Assembly (NCBI RefSeq): GCF_022581195.2
Contig: NC_061470.1
Location: 5,270,001 to 5,334,000, forward strand
Source of the DNA: Helicoverpa zea
Taxonomy: Eukaryota > Arthropoda > Insecta > Lepidoptera > Noctuidae
Reading direction: 5' to 3'
Length of the DNA stretch: 64,000 nt
Shown one piece after another: positions 21,701-34,023 of the stretch (the first letter of the stretch is position 1; each line of letters starts with the position of its first letter). The translations under genes were made by a program, and so were the position numbers. Below the pieces are notes generated by a model. That model did not search any database, had not been told where the DNA came from, and saw only the letters and a list, made by a program, of their open reading frames with translations.

Positions 21701-23015
21701 AAGACATATTAAAGTTATCTCATCATATAATCTATTCATTTTTTAACATATTCAGCCTTTCCACATCTCCAAAACTATTTATATCCAAAATTTCCTTCAC
21801 TTTACATCCAAAAGCTATACGATAAGGGTCATATTCTCTTATCAAAGGGTCCCGTCACACCGTAACCCCGTTATCAATGTACGCTGCAAAAATATCGAAA
21901 GTGTAAATTATGATAGATGGCGCTAGATTACTGCGCCCTATATCATTCAGGGTTGTCGTTTGAGGTTGAAGTAAGTTTTGAACCGATTTGGAGAAAAGAA
22001 GTTCTTGGTTCACATGTGCCTCCTTTTTAAGGGAGAATTGGTAAGGAGAATGAGTTGGTTTAGTGAGTTATAGGGACGACAGCTATAATAGTAGTAGTAA
22101 ATACTTTTGACAGCATAAACTTAAGACATATTATGACATAACTAGTTACTAGGTTAGCTGTCTGTAACTATCGAGTAGGAACCTACTCCCGGAATATAAA
22201 AAAGAACAGAAAACGGCCAGCGTAGACATAATCTAAAGATATTTCCATGTTGTTCAAAGTGAGTATTACACGCAGATGAAGTCGTGTTCAGAATCTAGTA
22301 TTTCGTATATCTATATTTTTTACACTCGTTATAAAATAAAAAAGTGAGTTAACCCTGTACAGCTGTTATGACACGATCGGGCACTATAGAGTGGTGCTAA
22401 CCCACTTGTGTCGCGAGTAGATCATAAAGATTAGGCTTAACCCTCCGCCGCTGCCTACTAGAGGTGCGATATGCTTTTTAGAGAGTGTCATGAATAATAA
22501 CTTAGGTATATCGATGAATAGTGTTATAATAAGCTCTACCTATATGATAAAATTGATAGCATAAGTATACCTATCTTAGAACGTTTTATGTAAAGTTTTT
22601 GTTTTTGCAACGAAAGTAAAATCAATTTAGGCTTATTCTGTCGACCGTCATTCATTTCCACAAATTAAAAAAGTATGTTTTAAGCTATCCGTTAATCTCG
22701 TTTATTAATAATGTAAATAGGTAGCGTCCATTTAAACTTATCACTGTTGAAGTTAGTCTAACATAATAATGTAAAAAAATCTGCTAAAAAATGACCGCTG
22801 AAATTTCATCTGCACTAATTTCAACTGAAATATTCAGCAAATTACTCTAACCGCACCACTGACCACACTGAAAAAATGAAACTCAGCAAACCGTAAAATA
22901 AAGTTTATGAAAAAGTTAAATAACCCATTTTTGACACACTGAAACATGTGGATAACGTTAATTTTGAACTAGCAACACTTTGTGGCGAGTAATAAAGTTT
23001 GACGATTCGTTTAAC
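18795..23015. other. gene desert with SINE tails
   Basis: No supported gene. Reverse-orientation family A tails are at about 19655-19713 (TATGTTGGGGTCGGCTTC) and 20938-21028 (starts CATCATCAGCC). A GC-rich patch near 19900-20130 contains a 24-codon ATG frame (20048-20122) that is too short to call. Confidence 0.6.
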
Positions 23016-23375
23016 CAGGGGCCAGATTCTCCTAAGTTCATAATGTCAAAATTGAATAGAAATTGAATTGCAATATGATCGCAATAGCAGTTTTAACCAT
23101 ATCGGGCATTCTGCTACTAATATAATTAAGACCAATCGTATTCCAAAGACATTGGATTGGTTTGCGATTGATCTACTATTTTGGTGATTTTGGTCTATAC
23201 GGTAGTTCGCTCTACAACAAAATGATTCATTATTGAATGACAGAAAATGATAAAAACGTTTATTTCAAAGAATAAATAGCGGAATGCTACATACGCTTCA
23301 ATCGTAATTGAGTCGTGATTGGATCTCAGTCGAATGTGAATCGTGTGTCGCTTACGTAAAATCAGGAGAATCGTG
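23016..23375 (+). mobile_element. MITE copy 1 of an inverted pair (ends like CCGATTCTCCTAA)
   Basis: Begins CAGGGGCCAGATTCTCCTAA and ends near AATCAGGAGAATCG. The internal blocks TGTCAAAATTGAATAGAAAT, ATGATCGCAATA and TTCAATCGTAATTGAG recur reversed in the copy at 24945-25340. Non-coding. Confidence 0.85.
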
Positions 23376-24944
23376 TATGTCATTTTCGGATAAAGCCTAA
23401 TGATGTTTATTTGTTTTAATCACTGACTTTTTGCGTTGAATGCATAGGGTAGATACTGATCGTTTTTTATGTATAGAGCTTATAATATAGAATATGATAG
23501 ATGGAGTGATTTATACTTATTTGAGATCCTGTCATTTTCTTTGTGCTTAAGTTGCCTTTAACCTGACTTAATGTTTCCTCCAGAGATATCCGCAGACACA
23601 CCCGATTAAATTATAAGTCTATGTTGGGGTCTCTTAGGCTCAGTATGTAAGATTAATATTGACGAATTAATACAGTTGGTATTGGAATTGATATAACCTG
23701 CACATCCTTCAGCAGGCAATACAACAGTTTAAAATAACTCGTGTTGTTTTCCGATTCTCGCTACGATTTGACCAGGTTTTTTTTTTATAGCTGTTATGTT
23801 ATTCGGCACATACAAGACTCGATTTGAATATGAAGGATTTAGAACTGTGTCAGTTCTAACGCAAAACGGTAAAAGCTTAAACTTTTAAACCGTTTGCCAA
23901 AACAACACCAATGTAACTGTGTTGCCATAGACATGTAAACTGAAATTCAATTTACTTTTTTGGGGCAAAAATAAACATGCAAAGCTCTGGTCTAGCGGCT
24001 GACATGTATTTTCCATTCGACGCTTCTCCTGGAACCATCTATTTTGCCAACGAGTTCATTCATCACTGCGAAATCCGGATGACCGCAGACGCCATTTTGA
24101 AGTTTCAATAGAGTTCCAGATTTGAAAGTGGGTTTAAAATGGCGGCCATTTATCGATATGAGGAGCGACTGTCGTCTGATTTATTGGTGGCTTTGACGCT
24201 TTTGGAGATTGTTTTTTCCTAGTTTCATATGTAGTACGTACATAATGTTCCACTAAAATTCTAAAAATCTACGTGAAATTCATTTCGGGGCAGCTAAGGT
24301 TATAATCAAAACTCAAATTTTCAAGCTCAAAAATCATTTATGTATTTAAACTTGGCTGTAAAACTGTTCTTTTGAACGTAAAAAATTCAAAATACAGTCC
24401 CCAAAACATCCCATTTCCTACGTGTTTTATGTACTGTTGGTATTTTGCGCAACCCTGGAATCGAATACCGGACCACATCAAGATATCGTCAATGAGCAAC
24501 CACGCTTGTCACTACTGTGAAACATCCTGAAATCCTCCTGAATGAAAACATAAACAAAATCAACGCATAACAAAACAATTTAGTAAGCCTGTTTATCCAT
24601 TCGCGTTCAAACGATTCCACATGAGAGATAAATTCCCAAATGATGCAGTATTGGCATTCATGGATATAATCCAATATCAATTTGTTGGGCAACAGTGACG
24701 GGCCGCCATTTTGGCGCGGCACGCGAATGACAGCTGTGACCACGGTCCGATGCGTTCGCATTTACGCCAATGACACATTTGTGTCGCTGATGCAACGAGA
24801 AAGAAATGAGTTGTGGTGGATTCTGGTGACTGATGAGATAAAAAAGATTATGAATCACTGTCAAGTGGTGCAGTGCATTGGCTAAAGTTAGCTATTAGCT
24901 AAGTTAGTTATTATAAGAACAACGAAAAAGAAAGAAAGAAAGTT
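23376..24944. other. spacer between the inverted MITEs, with a CpG-rich block
   Basis: No gene. A CpG-rich segment at about 24700-24800 contains, in order, GCCATTTTG, TGACAGCTG, GATGCGTTCGC and AATGACA. The same motif order recurs at 25943-26033, upstream of a TATA box. Confidence 0.5.
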
Positions 24945-25340
24945 GATTCCCGATTCTCCTAATTTTACTTAAGCGTCATACGATTCACGTTCGACTCGAT
25001 TCGACTGATATCCAATCCCGACTCGATTACGATTGAAGCGTATGTGGCATTCCGCTATTTTTTCTTTGAAATAAACGGTTTTTATCCTTTTTTGTCATTC
25101 AATAATGAATAATTTTGTCTGCAAATGATTTACGATTGCAAAATGATTGTACAGCAAACTACCAGACCAAAATCACCAAAATAGCAGACCAATCGCACAC
25201 CAATCAAATGTCAATCGAATACGATTGGTCTTTTATTAGTAGCAGAATGCCCGATATGGTTAAAACTGATATTACGATCATATTGCGATTCGATTTCTAT
25301 TCGATTTTGACATTATTAACTTAGGAGAATCGGGCCCCTG
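24945..25340 (-). mobile_element. MITE copy 2 of the inverted pair
   Basis: Reverse-orientation copy of the element at 23016-23375, ending CTTAGGAGAATCGGGCCCCT. Complementary internal blocks are diverged by scattered substitutions and small gaps. Confidence 0.85.
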
Positions 25341-25717
25341 TAGGTATATTGGCTGATCCACGCGAACTCATCCGCCTTCCGAGGGACCTAGTTCCCGCAC
25401 CCGGATAAAAAGTACTCTCTATTCTTTTTCTGTCTCCCGAGGTACGCTAGCTGTTTTGTACCAAATGAGATTTAAATCGGTTCAGCAATATAGGCGTGAA
25501 AGCCGTGTAGCCAGAAAAAGTTAGGTACTTTGGCATCTACAATATAAGAAATTAAATAAGGATTTCCATTTCCATATTAAGCTAGAGATTCTACATCTAA
25601 AGTAAAGAAAAAGTTATCTCTAAAATTAAGCGAATAGCTGAAATCATGATTTAGCTACTCACAAAAATAAAACAGGACTCATAAATAATAATATTTTTGC
25701 AATAGAGGAACCCGCTC

Positions 25718-25823
25718 GTACGGTAGACAGCACATCAGTGGTAACGGTCATGCACCTTAACTCAATAGTAATAAGTACGATTTTCCTATAAAACTGTTAC
25801 CACTGACATGAAGTTGACTGTAC
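25718..25823. mobile_element. short MITE (GTACGGTAGACAGCACATCA ends)
   Basis: The left end GTACGGTAGACAGCACATCA and the reversed right end GTACAGTCAACTTCATGTCA are inverted repeats, with GTGGTAAC following each. A second copy, in the other orientation, is at 51371-51486. Confidence 0.8.
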
Positions 25824-25942
25824 GAATAATTTAGGTCCCGTAATTTCCACAGCAACATACCAATCACACATAAAACTAAGATTTATGGTAATTCAGCAAG
25901 CAACGCGCATATTTTAAATTCTGTTCAATTTAACTGATTGGC

Positions 25943-26114
25943 AGCCATTTTGTGACGCCCGCCTACTGACAGCTGCGCGCCACGAATGGATGCGTTCGCG
26001 AATTTCCAAACGGATGACAAATATACACTGCGTGGATGCTGGCACCGACGGGATGGTATAAAATTGTGCCAGGGATGGATTGGGGAGTCTACTGAGCCTT
26101 CCTTAAATATCTGT
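25943..26114 (+). promoter_or_regulatory. candidate promoter and non-coding first exon
   Basis: A CpG-rich block with GCCATTTTG and TGACAGCTG, then TATAAAA at 26057-26063, then about 50 bases to a consensus donor CT|GTAAGT at 26113. No good TCAGT initiator and no identified downstream exon. Suggestive only. Confidence 0.3.
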
Positions 26115-26291
26115 AAGTTTTTTGGTGTTACATTTTTATTAGGACGGCTGAATTAATGTGCTATTACTTATGATTACAATAAAGAACTTTGACTTAATTT
26201 TAAAAAATTGTAGGTGTCAAAATCAACGAAATCTTTGCTAGGTACATAGACATAATATTAGTAAACAGGACTGTGCATATAAACCCAAAAA

Positions 26292-27112
26292 ACGAGCCGA
26301 GTGAAACAGTTAGTACGGCGGCTGTCTGTCCCTTTCTAATAGGGTGACTATGAGATTAAGCTATGTGAGACAAATCCGAATTTGCTAAGATTATTAAAAT
26401 CAGATTAGTATTGAAGTTTTAACTTACGCAGTTTGTGACCTTAAGATACTAATAAAGGCTTTTAATAATTAGCGGAAATTAGCAGTATAAAAGCAGGAAG
26501 ATTCGAAGTGAAGACTGTTTTTTTTGTATTTCTACTTCATATATAGACTGCTGAGCCATTTATGTCGCCTTTCTTCATTTTTTGGGAAGCTATAACAATA
26601 GTACAACAGTTTTAAAATCCATCACCCATATTTTGACTCGTTACAAGAATTCATGGGCACCCTAGTTGTTTGGTTTACGAAAATGTTATTATTAGCTAAC
26701 CTGTGGAACGATATATTGCAACCACCATAGGATTCACTTTTGCAAGTAGAAACGCAACACTTTTTCACCATTTTAATAGTTTAAATTGATTTTATACAAA
26801 AAAATATAAACAAAATTTTAAATGCTGATTACGCGCCAAGAATGTTCAGGGTTACCGCTAGAAAATATAAAAAGCAAAATACAAATTTATGTTGTTTACG
26901 TTTTTTTCATATTTATTAATAATAAATACGAATAAATTAATGCGATTGTTATTAATTTGTTGACTTACAATTGTTAAAATAAGATAAAAATATAAGTGAT
27001 TCAATTGTTTTTGGGAAGACAAAACTTTTGATCACAACATTTTTTTATGCTGGCAAGGTGTTAGAAAGAGACAAACAGCCTCCGTTAGAACTATCCCTCT
27101 CGGCTCGGATTT
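26292..27112. repeat. inverted repeats about 0.8 kb apart (GAGCCGAG ... CTGTCTGTCCCTTTCTAA)
   Basis: 26292-26345 (ACGAGCCGAG, then GCGGCTGTCTGTCCCTTTCT) faces 27060-27112, whose complement reads CCGAGCCGAGAGGG, then GGAGGCTGTTTGTCTCTTTC. The interior is AT-rich. Likely the ends of one non-coding element, diverged. Confidence 0.5.
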
Positions 27113-28946
27113 GCCTCTGTGTATTATGCAACCAATTTAGTACCTTATTGCGTTAGAATAGAGTTCATTTTCGTAAATATATATTTTGAGCGTGCGCAAT
27201 CTTGTTTAGTAATATTATATCTATGGCTAGGTAGGCTTAGGTACTATTTATTTATTGTATATACCTACTCTCTGTTCTCTGTTCTTTCACACAAATTACA
27301 CTGGCTGCTCTGTACCAGTTTCTCTACCTTGGGCGTTCTCTACCAGTCTACCTTTAGGTGGAGAGAATGCATTGGCAGCTGTGTAATTTAAAGAGATTGA
27401 TGTTTGAAAAATGAATCATTGTAGGTACCTATAAGGATTAATTTTAATGTATACTTATTACTTATAAGCTACTTTAGCTTTAAAATTCGAGTTCCCTGAA
27501 ATGCAGTTTCAACGCATCAACGTAATCCATGCCTGCATTGTCACATACCGCTGAAATATAGTGAGCAACAATAAATTTGTATCCAATTATATTTTTGTTC
27601 AGCGTTGTTTGTTCCAATAAAATCCTTCGTCAACGTCCGCGGGTGAATTAGATTGTAAATACAGTACAATATTGTTTTTTGGCCGTCACGTTTTTTAGAA
27701 GGATATATTTTTACGTGGTCAGCTGTTGAAAAATATGTTTGTTTTTTTTTAAACCTAATTTTATTTTGACATTTTCGTCGTTTGATTTGACTAATTAAAA
27801 TATTAGTTTTAGTAACATTTATAATATTTAGTAACAAAAAGTTTTGTTACATGATAATTCGCCGGCGAGCACCGAAAAGGCTTCAAAACAATTGAGGAAC
27901 GTTTAAAATTCGTACGGTGCATTCACATTGCATGCGAACACGTAAACAGCACCATTGTATTTTCGCTCGAAATACGAATAAAAAACCATATAAAATATAC
28001 ATCGGACATCCCATTATGTAAGCAACAACACAACTTAGATTTGTGCTGAACAAATTTCCGCAGTTCAGAAACAAAATGTTCACAAAACAGCCCTGAACAC
28101 TTTTTGCTTTGGACTTTTGTGAAAAATAAAAGCGCAGAGAAAGTTTCCCGTTCACATTTCACCGTCACTGGCAGTTTCGAGTTCAGTTCTCGAAATATAA
28201 TCTTTTTTCCAACGATTCGGGGAAGTTTCTGCTTTTTGTGGGACTGTGGTCCCGTGTTTTCGAGTGGGGTAACTAGCTTATGTCTCGTGTAGTGGCTATG
28301 TTGATCATAGAGGTGGTATGGTCAAAGAGTAATCTGTTCACGGGAAAGTTTTTATGCATATTTCGTATAGAGCTGTATGGAGTTTGGAAAACATTTTCGC
28401 AGTAAAGTTTTATTGGTTTGTTATCAATTGTTTTAAGGGTGGATTCCGCGTAGATTGAAATTCTGTCACAGTTTTTCACGTTAGCGCATACTAGTTAGTT
28501 TCTAGTCAGCTCAATCCACCAGTTTTCATAAAACAACTGTTACTAGAAAACCTTAGGGCTTAAGGGCTTAATAGACCCTGCCATTATTAGGGGACTTTAA
28601 CCAAAACCGACGAAAAAGTAGCGCACACCTCTGGGCTTCAGGGAACACAAGACGATGTTTATTTTCCCATTTACTCGTAGTTAGTTCCGTGGTACATTGA
28701 CATGCCTAACTAAAGTTGTCCCGTTTGTGTCGGGAGACACACTGACATTATCGGGCCCCTGGGCCCCGCGGCCGCCCGGCTGTTGGGCCCATGTCACCGT
28801 GATTTATAAACGCTGAGAGCTGATTTAAGCGAATTTGGATTTAAAAGGACAATGGGCAAGTTGTATGGGATTTGGTACCCGCTCCAACAGTAACGTATGA
28901 TATAATATCATTAGAAACGTAATTTTGTGTAGAATAATAAAAACCG
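27113..28946. other. intergenic, no gene; GC-rich island at 28735-28830
   Basis: AT-rich with many stops. The island contains GGGCCCCTGGGCCCCGCGGC and later CACCGTGATTTATAAACGC. It stands out sharply from its surroundings and may be regulatory. No coding frame is convincing. Confidence 0.5.
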
Positions 28947-29236
28947 GTCAAGTGCGAGTCGGACTCGCGCACGAAGGGCTCCGTACCGATTTATAAAACG
29001 GACAAAAACTCACGTTTGTTGTATGGGAGCCCCCCAAAATACTTATTGAATTCCAGTTTTCAGTATTTTGTTGTTATAGCGGCAACAATAATATATCATC
29101 TGTGAAAATTTCAGCTCTCTTAATATCACGGTTCGTGAGATACAGCCTGGTGACAGACGCACGGACGGACGGACGGTCAGAGGAGCGAAAACGATAGGGT
29201 CCCGTTTTACCCTTTGGGTACGGAGCCTCAAAAACG
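28947..29236 (+). mobile_element. dispersed repeat (CGGTCAAGTGCGAGTCGGAC family)
   Basis: Contains the widespread arthropod repeat: CAAGTGCGAGTCGGACTCGC, TTGTTGTTATAGCGGCAAC, CGTGAGATACAGCCTGGTGA, (ACGG)n, and TTTACCCTTTGGGTACGGAG followed by C and A residues. Complete from head to tail. Lies directly left of the minisatellite. Confidence 0.9.
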
Positions 29237-29269
29237 ATGGGGCTTGCTTCAAATAGTTGTTCGATCCGA

Positions 29270-29770
29270 GTAACGGTACATAAAAGTAAAGTACATAAGA
29301 GAGTACAAAAGAGAGTACATAAGACAGTACATAAAAGAGTACATAAGACAGTACATAAGAGAGTACATAGGAGAGTACATAAGACAGTACATAAGAGAGT
29401 ACAAAAGAGAGTACATAAGAGAGTATATAGGAGAGTACATAAGAGAGTATATAAGAGAGTACATAAGAAGGTACATAAGAGAGTGCATAAGAGAGTACAT
29501 AAGACAGTATATAGGAGAGTACATAAGAGAGTACATAAGAGAGTATATAAGAGAGTACATAGGAGAGTACATAATAGAGTACATAAGAGAGTACATAATA
29601 GAGTACATAGGAGAGTACAAAAGAGAGTACATAGGAGAGTACATAAGAGAGTATATAATAGAGAACATAGGAGAGTACATAAGAGAGTATATAAGAGAGT
29701 ACATAAGGGAGTACATAAGAGAGTACAAAAGAGAGTACATAAGAGAGTACATAGGAGAGTACATAAGAGA
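29270..29770 (+). repeat. 12-bp minisatellite, segment 1
   Basis: About 40 units of consensus GAGAGTACATAA with variants ACATAG, TATATAA, ACAAAA and GACAGT. Interrupted on the right by a LINE. Confidence 0.97.
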
Positions 29771-31228
29771 ATATCTCCTGTATTTATCCGTCTCTGTATT
29801 GATGCCCTTACTAAGCCACTACAACTAATATATAATAAATCCCTTAAAGAAGGCACCTTTCCAGATTTATGGAAGATTGCACATATCATCCCCATACACA
29901 AATCTGGTAATTTGAATGACGTGACTAATTATAGACCAATATCTATTATATCACAGTTTGCGAAGATATTTGAGGGTCTCATATATACTGCACTTTACTC
30001 CCACCTACGTCATGTGCTTAGTGATAGACAACATGGTTTCATGTCCAACCGTTCCACTATGACTAATTTACTTATCTATACTTCTTTTATTGCCGACACT
30101 TTTGAGGCCAGGGGTCGTGTGGATGCTATTTACACAGATTTTGCAAAGGCATTTGATCGCGTAGATCATTCAATTCTTAGTTTAAAATTGGAACATGCTG
30201 GTATTCATGGTTCTTTGTTGCGATGGTTCGATAGCTATTTAGTTAATCGTTCTCAGCTTGTGGCATTAGCGGGTTATGACTCTGTACCATTTATTCCTAG
30301 TTCCGGTGTGCCTCAGGGTTCAAAACTGGGCCCCCTACTCTTTTTAGTGTTTATAAATGACCTATTAGATAAAATGCAATGTAATTGTCTAGCTTATGCC
30401 GATGACTTAAAATTATATTACAGAATATCGGACCTTAATGATTGTCTGAAACTTCAGAATGATTTAAATGTCCTTCAAAATTGGTGTTTGAACAATAGAA
30501 TGACGCTAAATGTTAACAAATGTCAGACAATAACATTCACCAATAAGTCAAGTTATGATAAATTTGATTACCATATAGAGGGAACTGTTCTTAACCGAGT
30601 ATCTGTCATACGTGACCTAGGAGTACTTTTCGATACTGCATTAACTTTCCGCCATCATATAGACAACCTAGTGACCAAGGCTAAGAAGATGCTTGGATTT
30701 ATTTTCCGAATGTCCAAACCATTCCGTAAAAGCACCAGTATTATTTTACTGTTTAATGCACTAGTAAGAAGCTCACTGGAATACTGTTCCACAATCTGGT
30801 CTCCATATTACTCTACTTATGCTGACAAGGTTGAATCTATTCAGGCTCGTTTTGTTAGGTATTTGTGTTCAAAGAAAGGCATTCGAAGATCTATTCCTGA
30901 TTATGGTGACAGAATAAGACACTTTGGGTTGTTAAGCTTAAAAGAAAGGCGAATTCATTCTGATTTACTGACTCTTTACAAAATTGTTAATGGCCTTCTT
31001 GATGCCCAGTTGATAGAAGGTTTAAAGTTCCGGTTTGACCGACGTAGTAAGCGACATCATCGAGTTTTTGAAATTCCTATATCTACTCTAAATACCACAT
31101 TTAATAGCCCTCTAACACGTATGGCAAGGTTATATAATGAGAGGACCATTGTGACAGATTATCCCATCGATATATTTTTTATGAAGTTCGCATCATACAA
31201 ACGCTCCCTTCTTAAACAGTGTGAATAG
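29771..31228 (+). CDS. LINE reverse transcriptase (partial, N-terminus lost)
   Basis: The frame is open from before the insertion to the stop at 31226-31228. RT blocks: IIPIHKSGNLNDVTNYRPIS, QHGFMSNRSTMTNLL, AIYTDFAKAFDRVDHSIL, SSGVPQGSKLGPLLFLVFI, catalytic CLAYADDLKLYY, and NRMTLNVNKCQTITFT. The remainder resembles the usual C-terminal region (SLEYCSTIWSPYY, KERRIHSDLLTLYKIVNG). The endonuclease is absent. About 170 upstream codons of VHKR-type repeat come from the minisatellite, in frame by chance of the 12-bp period. The RT part has no internal stop. Confidence 0.93.
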   Translation: MSPVFIRLCIDALTKPLQLIYNKSLKEGTFPDLWKIAHIIPIHKSGNLNDVTNYRPISIISQFAKIFEGLIYTALYSHLRHVLSDRQHGFMSNRSTMTNLLIYTSFIADTFEARGRVDAIYTDFAKAFDRVDHSILSLKLEHAGIHGSLLRWFDSYLVNRSQLVALAGYDSVPFIPSSGVPQGSKLGPLLFLVFINDLLDKMQCNCLAYADDLKLYYRISDLNDCLKLQNDLNVLQNWCLNNRMTLNVNKCQTITFTNKSSYDKFDYHIEGTVLNRVSVIRDLGVLFDTALTFRHHIDNLVTKAKKMLGFIFRMSKPFRKSTSIILLFNALVRSSLEYCSTIWSPYYSTYADKVESIQARFVRYLCSKKGIRRSIPDYGDRIRHFGLLSLKERRIHSDLLTLYKIVNGLLDAQLIEGLKFRFDRRSKRHHRVFEIPISTLNTTFNSPLTRMARLYNERTIVTDYPIDIFFMKFASYKRSLLKQCE

Positions 31229-31443
31229 TGCCCATTCGTTATTACTTTAATGTGTGTCTTAATTTTATTAGCTTAGTTATTTTTGTGTAAGTCTCAAATG
31301 AGTTTCATGTTTAATGTCATGCACTCCTGTAATTTGTACAATTGCTTGTGCTTTCAATTGTTTGATTTTTGTTGTTTTGTATAACATTGAGTGATTGTAT
31401 TGTTGGTGTGCTTATTTTTAATAAATAAATAAATAAATAAATA
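29771..31443 (+). mobile_element. 5'-truncated jockey/CR1-like LINE inside the minisatellite
   Basis: RT-coding 3' part of a non-LTR element with a short 3' UTR and an (AATA)n tail at about 31420-31443. It abuts minisatellite on both sides; the target duplication cannot be resolved in repeated DNA. Confidence 0.9.
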
Positions 31444-34023
31444 TATAAGAGAGTACATAAGAGAGTATATAGGAGAGTACATAATAGAGTACATAAGACG
31501 GTACATAAGAGAGTATATAGGAGAGTACATAAGAGAGTACATAAGAGAATATATAAGAGAGTACATAGGAGAGTACATAAGAGAGTACATAAGAGAATAT
31601 ATAAGACAGTACATAGGAGAGTACATAAGAGAATACATAATAGAGTACATAAGAGAGTATATAAGAGAGCATATAAGAGAGTACATAGGAGATTACATAA
31701 GAGAGTATATAAGAGAGTACATAGGAGAGTACATAAGAGAGTACATAAGAGTGTACATAAGAGAGTACATAGGAGAGTACATAAGAGAGTATATAAGAGA
31801 GTACATAAGGGAGTATATATGAGAGTACATAGGAGAGTAAATAAGAGAGTACATAAGAGAGTACATAGGAGAGTACATAAGAGAATACATAATAGAGTAT
31901 ATAAGAGAGTACATAGGAGAGTACATAAGAGAGTACATAAGAGAATATATAAGAGAGTACATAAGAAGGTATATAAGAGAGTACATAAGAGAATATATAA
32001 GAGAGTATATAGGAGAGTATATAAGAGAGTACATAAGAAGGTACATAAGGGAGTACATAAGAGAGCATATAAGAGAGTACATAGGAGAGTACATAAGAGA
32101 GTACATAAGAGAATACATAATAGAGTACATAAGAGAGTATATAAGAGAGTACATAGGAGAGTACATAAGAGAGTACATAAGAGAGCATATAAGAGAGTAC
32201 ATAGGAGAGTACATAAGAGAATACATAATAGAGTACATAAGAGAGTATATAAGAGAGTACATAGGAGAGTACATAAGAGAGTACATAAGAGAGCATATAA
32301 GAGAGTACATAGGAGAGTACATAAGAGAGTATATAAGAGAGTACATAGGAGAGTACATAAGAGAGTACATAAGAGAGCATATAAGAGAGTACATAGGAGA
32401 GTTAATAAGAGAGTACATAAGAGAATATATAAGAGAGTACATAGGAGAGTATATAAGAGAGTACATAAGACAGTACATAGGAGAGTACATAAGAGAATAC
32501 ATAATAGAGTATATAAGAGAGTACATAGGAGAGTACATAAGAGAGTACATAAGCCAGTACATAGGAGAGTACATAGGAGAATACATAATAGAGTACATAA
32601 GAGAGTATATAAGAGAGTACATAAAAGAGTACAAAAGAGAGTACATAAGACAGTACATAGGAGAGTACATAAGAGTATATATGAGAGAGTACATAGGAGA
32701 GTATATAAGAGAGTACATAAGAAGGTACATAAGAGAGTACATAAGAGAGCATATAAGAGAGTACATAGGAGAGTACATAAGAGAGTACATAAGGGAGTAC
32801 ATAAGACAGTACATAAGAGAGTACATAGGAGAGTACATAAGAGAATACATAAGAGAGTACATAAGAGAGTACAAAAGAGAGTACAAAAGAGAGTACATAA
32901 GAGAGTACAAAGGAGAGTACATAAGAGAATACATAAGAGAGTACATAAGAGAGTTCAAAGGAGAGTACATAAGAGAGTACATAGGAGAGTATATAAGAGA
33001 GTACATAAGAGAGTACAAAAGAGAGTACATAAGAGAGTACATAGGAGAGTACATAAGAGAGTACATAAGGGAGTACATAAGACAGTACATAAGAGAGTAC
33101 ATAGGAGAGTACATAAGAGAATACATAAGAGAGTACATAAGAGAGTTCAAAGGAGAGTACATAAGAGAGTACATAGGAGAGTATATAAGAGAGTACATAA
33201 GAGAGTACAAAAGAGAGTACATAAGACAGTACATAAGAGAGTACATAGGAGAGTACATAAGAGAATACATAAGAGAGTACATAAGAGAGTACATAAGAGA
33301 ATATATAAGAGAGTACATAAGAAGGTATATAAGAGAGTACATAAGAGAATATATAAGAGAGTATATAGGAGAGTATATAAGAGAGTACATAAGACAGTAC
33401 ATAGGAGAGTACATAAGAGAGTACATAAGAGAGCATATAAGAGAGTACATAGGAGAGTACATAAGAGAGTATATAAGAGAGTACATAGGAGAGTACATAA
33501 GAGAGTACATAAGAGAGTATATAAGAGAGTACATAGGAGAGTACATAAGATAGTATATAAGAGAGTACATAGGAGGGTACATAAGAGAGTACATAAGAGT
33601 GTACATAAGAGAGTACAAAAGAGAGTACATAAGAGAGTACATAGGAGAGTACATAAGAGAATATATAAGAGAGTACATAAGAGAGTATATAGGAGAGTAC
33701 ATAATAGAGTACATAATAGAGTACATAGGAGAGTACATAAGAGAATACATAATAGAGTATATAAGAGAGTACATAGGAGAGTACATAAGAGAGTACATAA
33801 GAGAGTACATAAAAGAGTACAAAAGAGAGTACATAAGACAGTACATAGGAGAGTACATAAGGGAGTACATAAGAGAGTACATAAGAGAGTACATAAGAGA
33901 GTACATAAGAGAATATATAAGAGTACATAGGAGAGTATATAAGAGAGTACATAAGAAGGTACATAAGGGAGTACATAAGAGAGCATATAAGAGAGTACAT
34001 AGGAGAGTACATAAGAGAGTATA
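31444..34023 (+). repeat. 12-bp minisatellite, segment 2
   Basis: About 215 units of GAGAGTACATAA and variants. The register is kept over long stretches: a rare variant GTTCAAAGG at 32953 and 33145 is exactly 16 units apart. Five of six frames are free of stops, giving spurious frames up to 737 codons. Confidence 0.97.

Noticed and set aside
31693..33906. Open frames up to 737 codons across the minisatellite (MYSL, YVLS and RVHK types)
   Set aside because: They follow automatically from a 12-base unit lacking stops in five frames; no non-repeat protein sequence or splice structure supports them.
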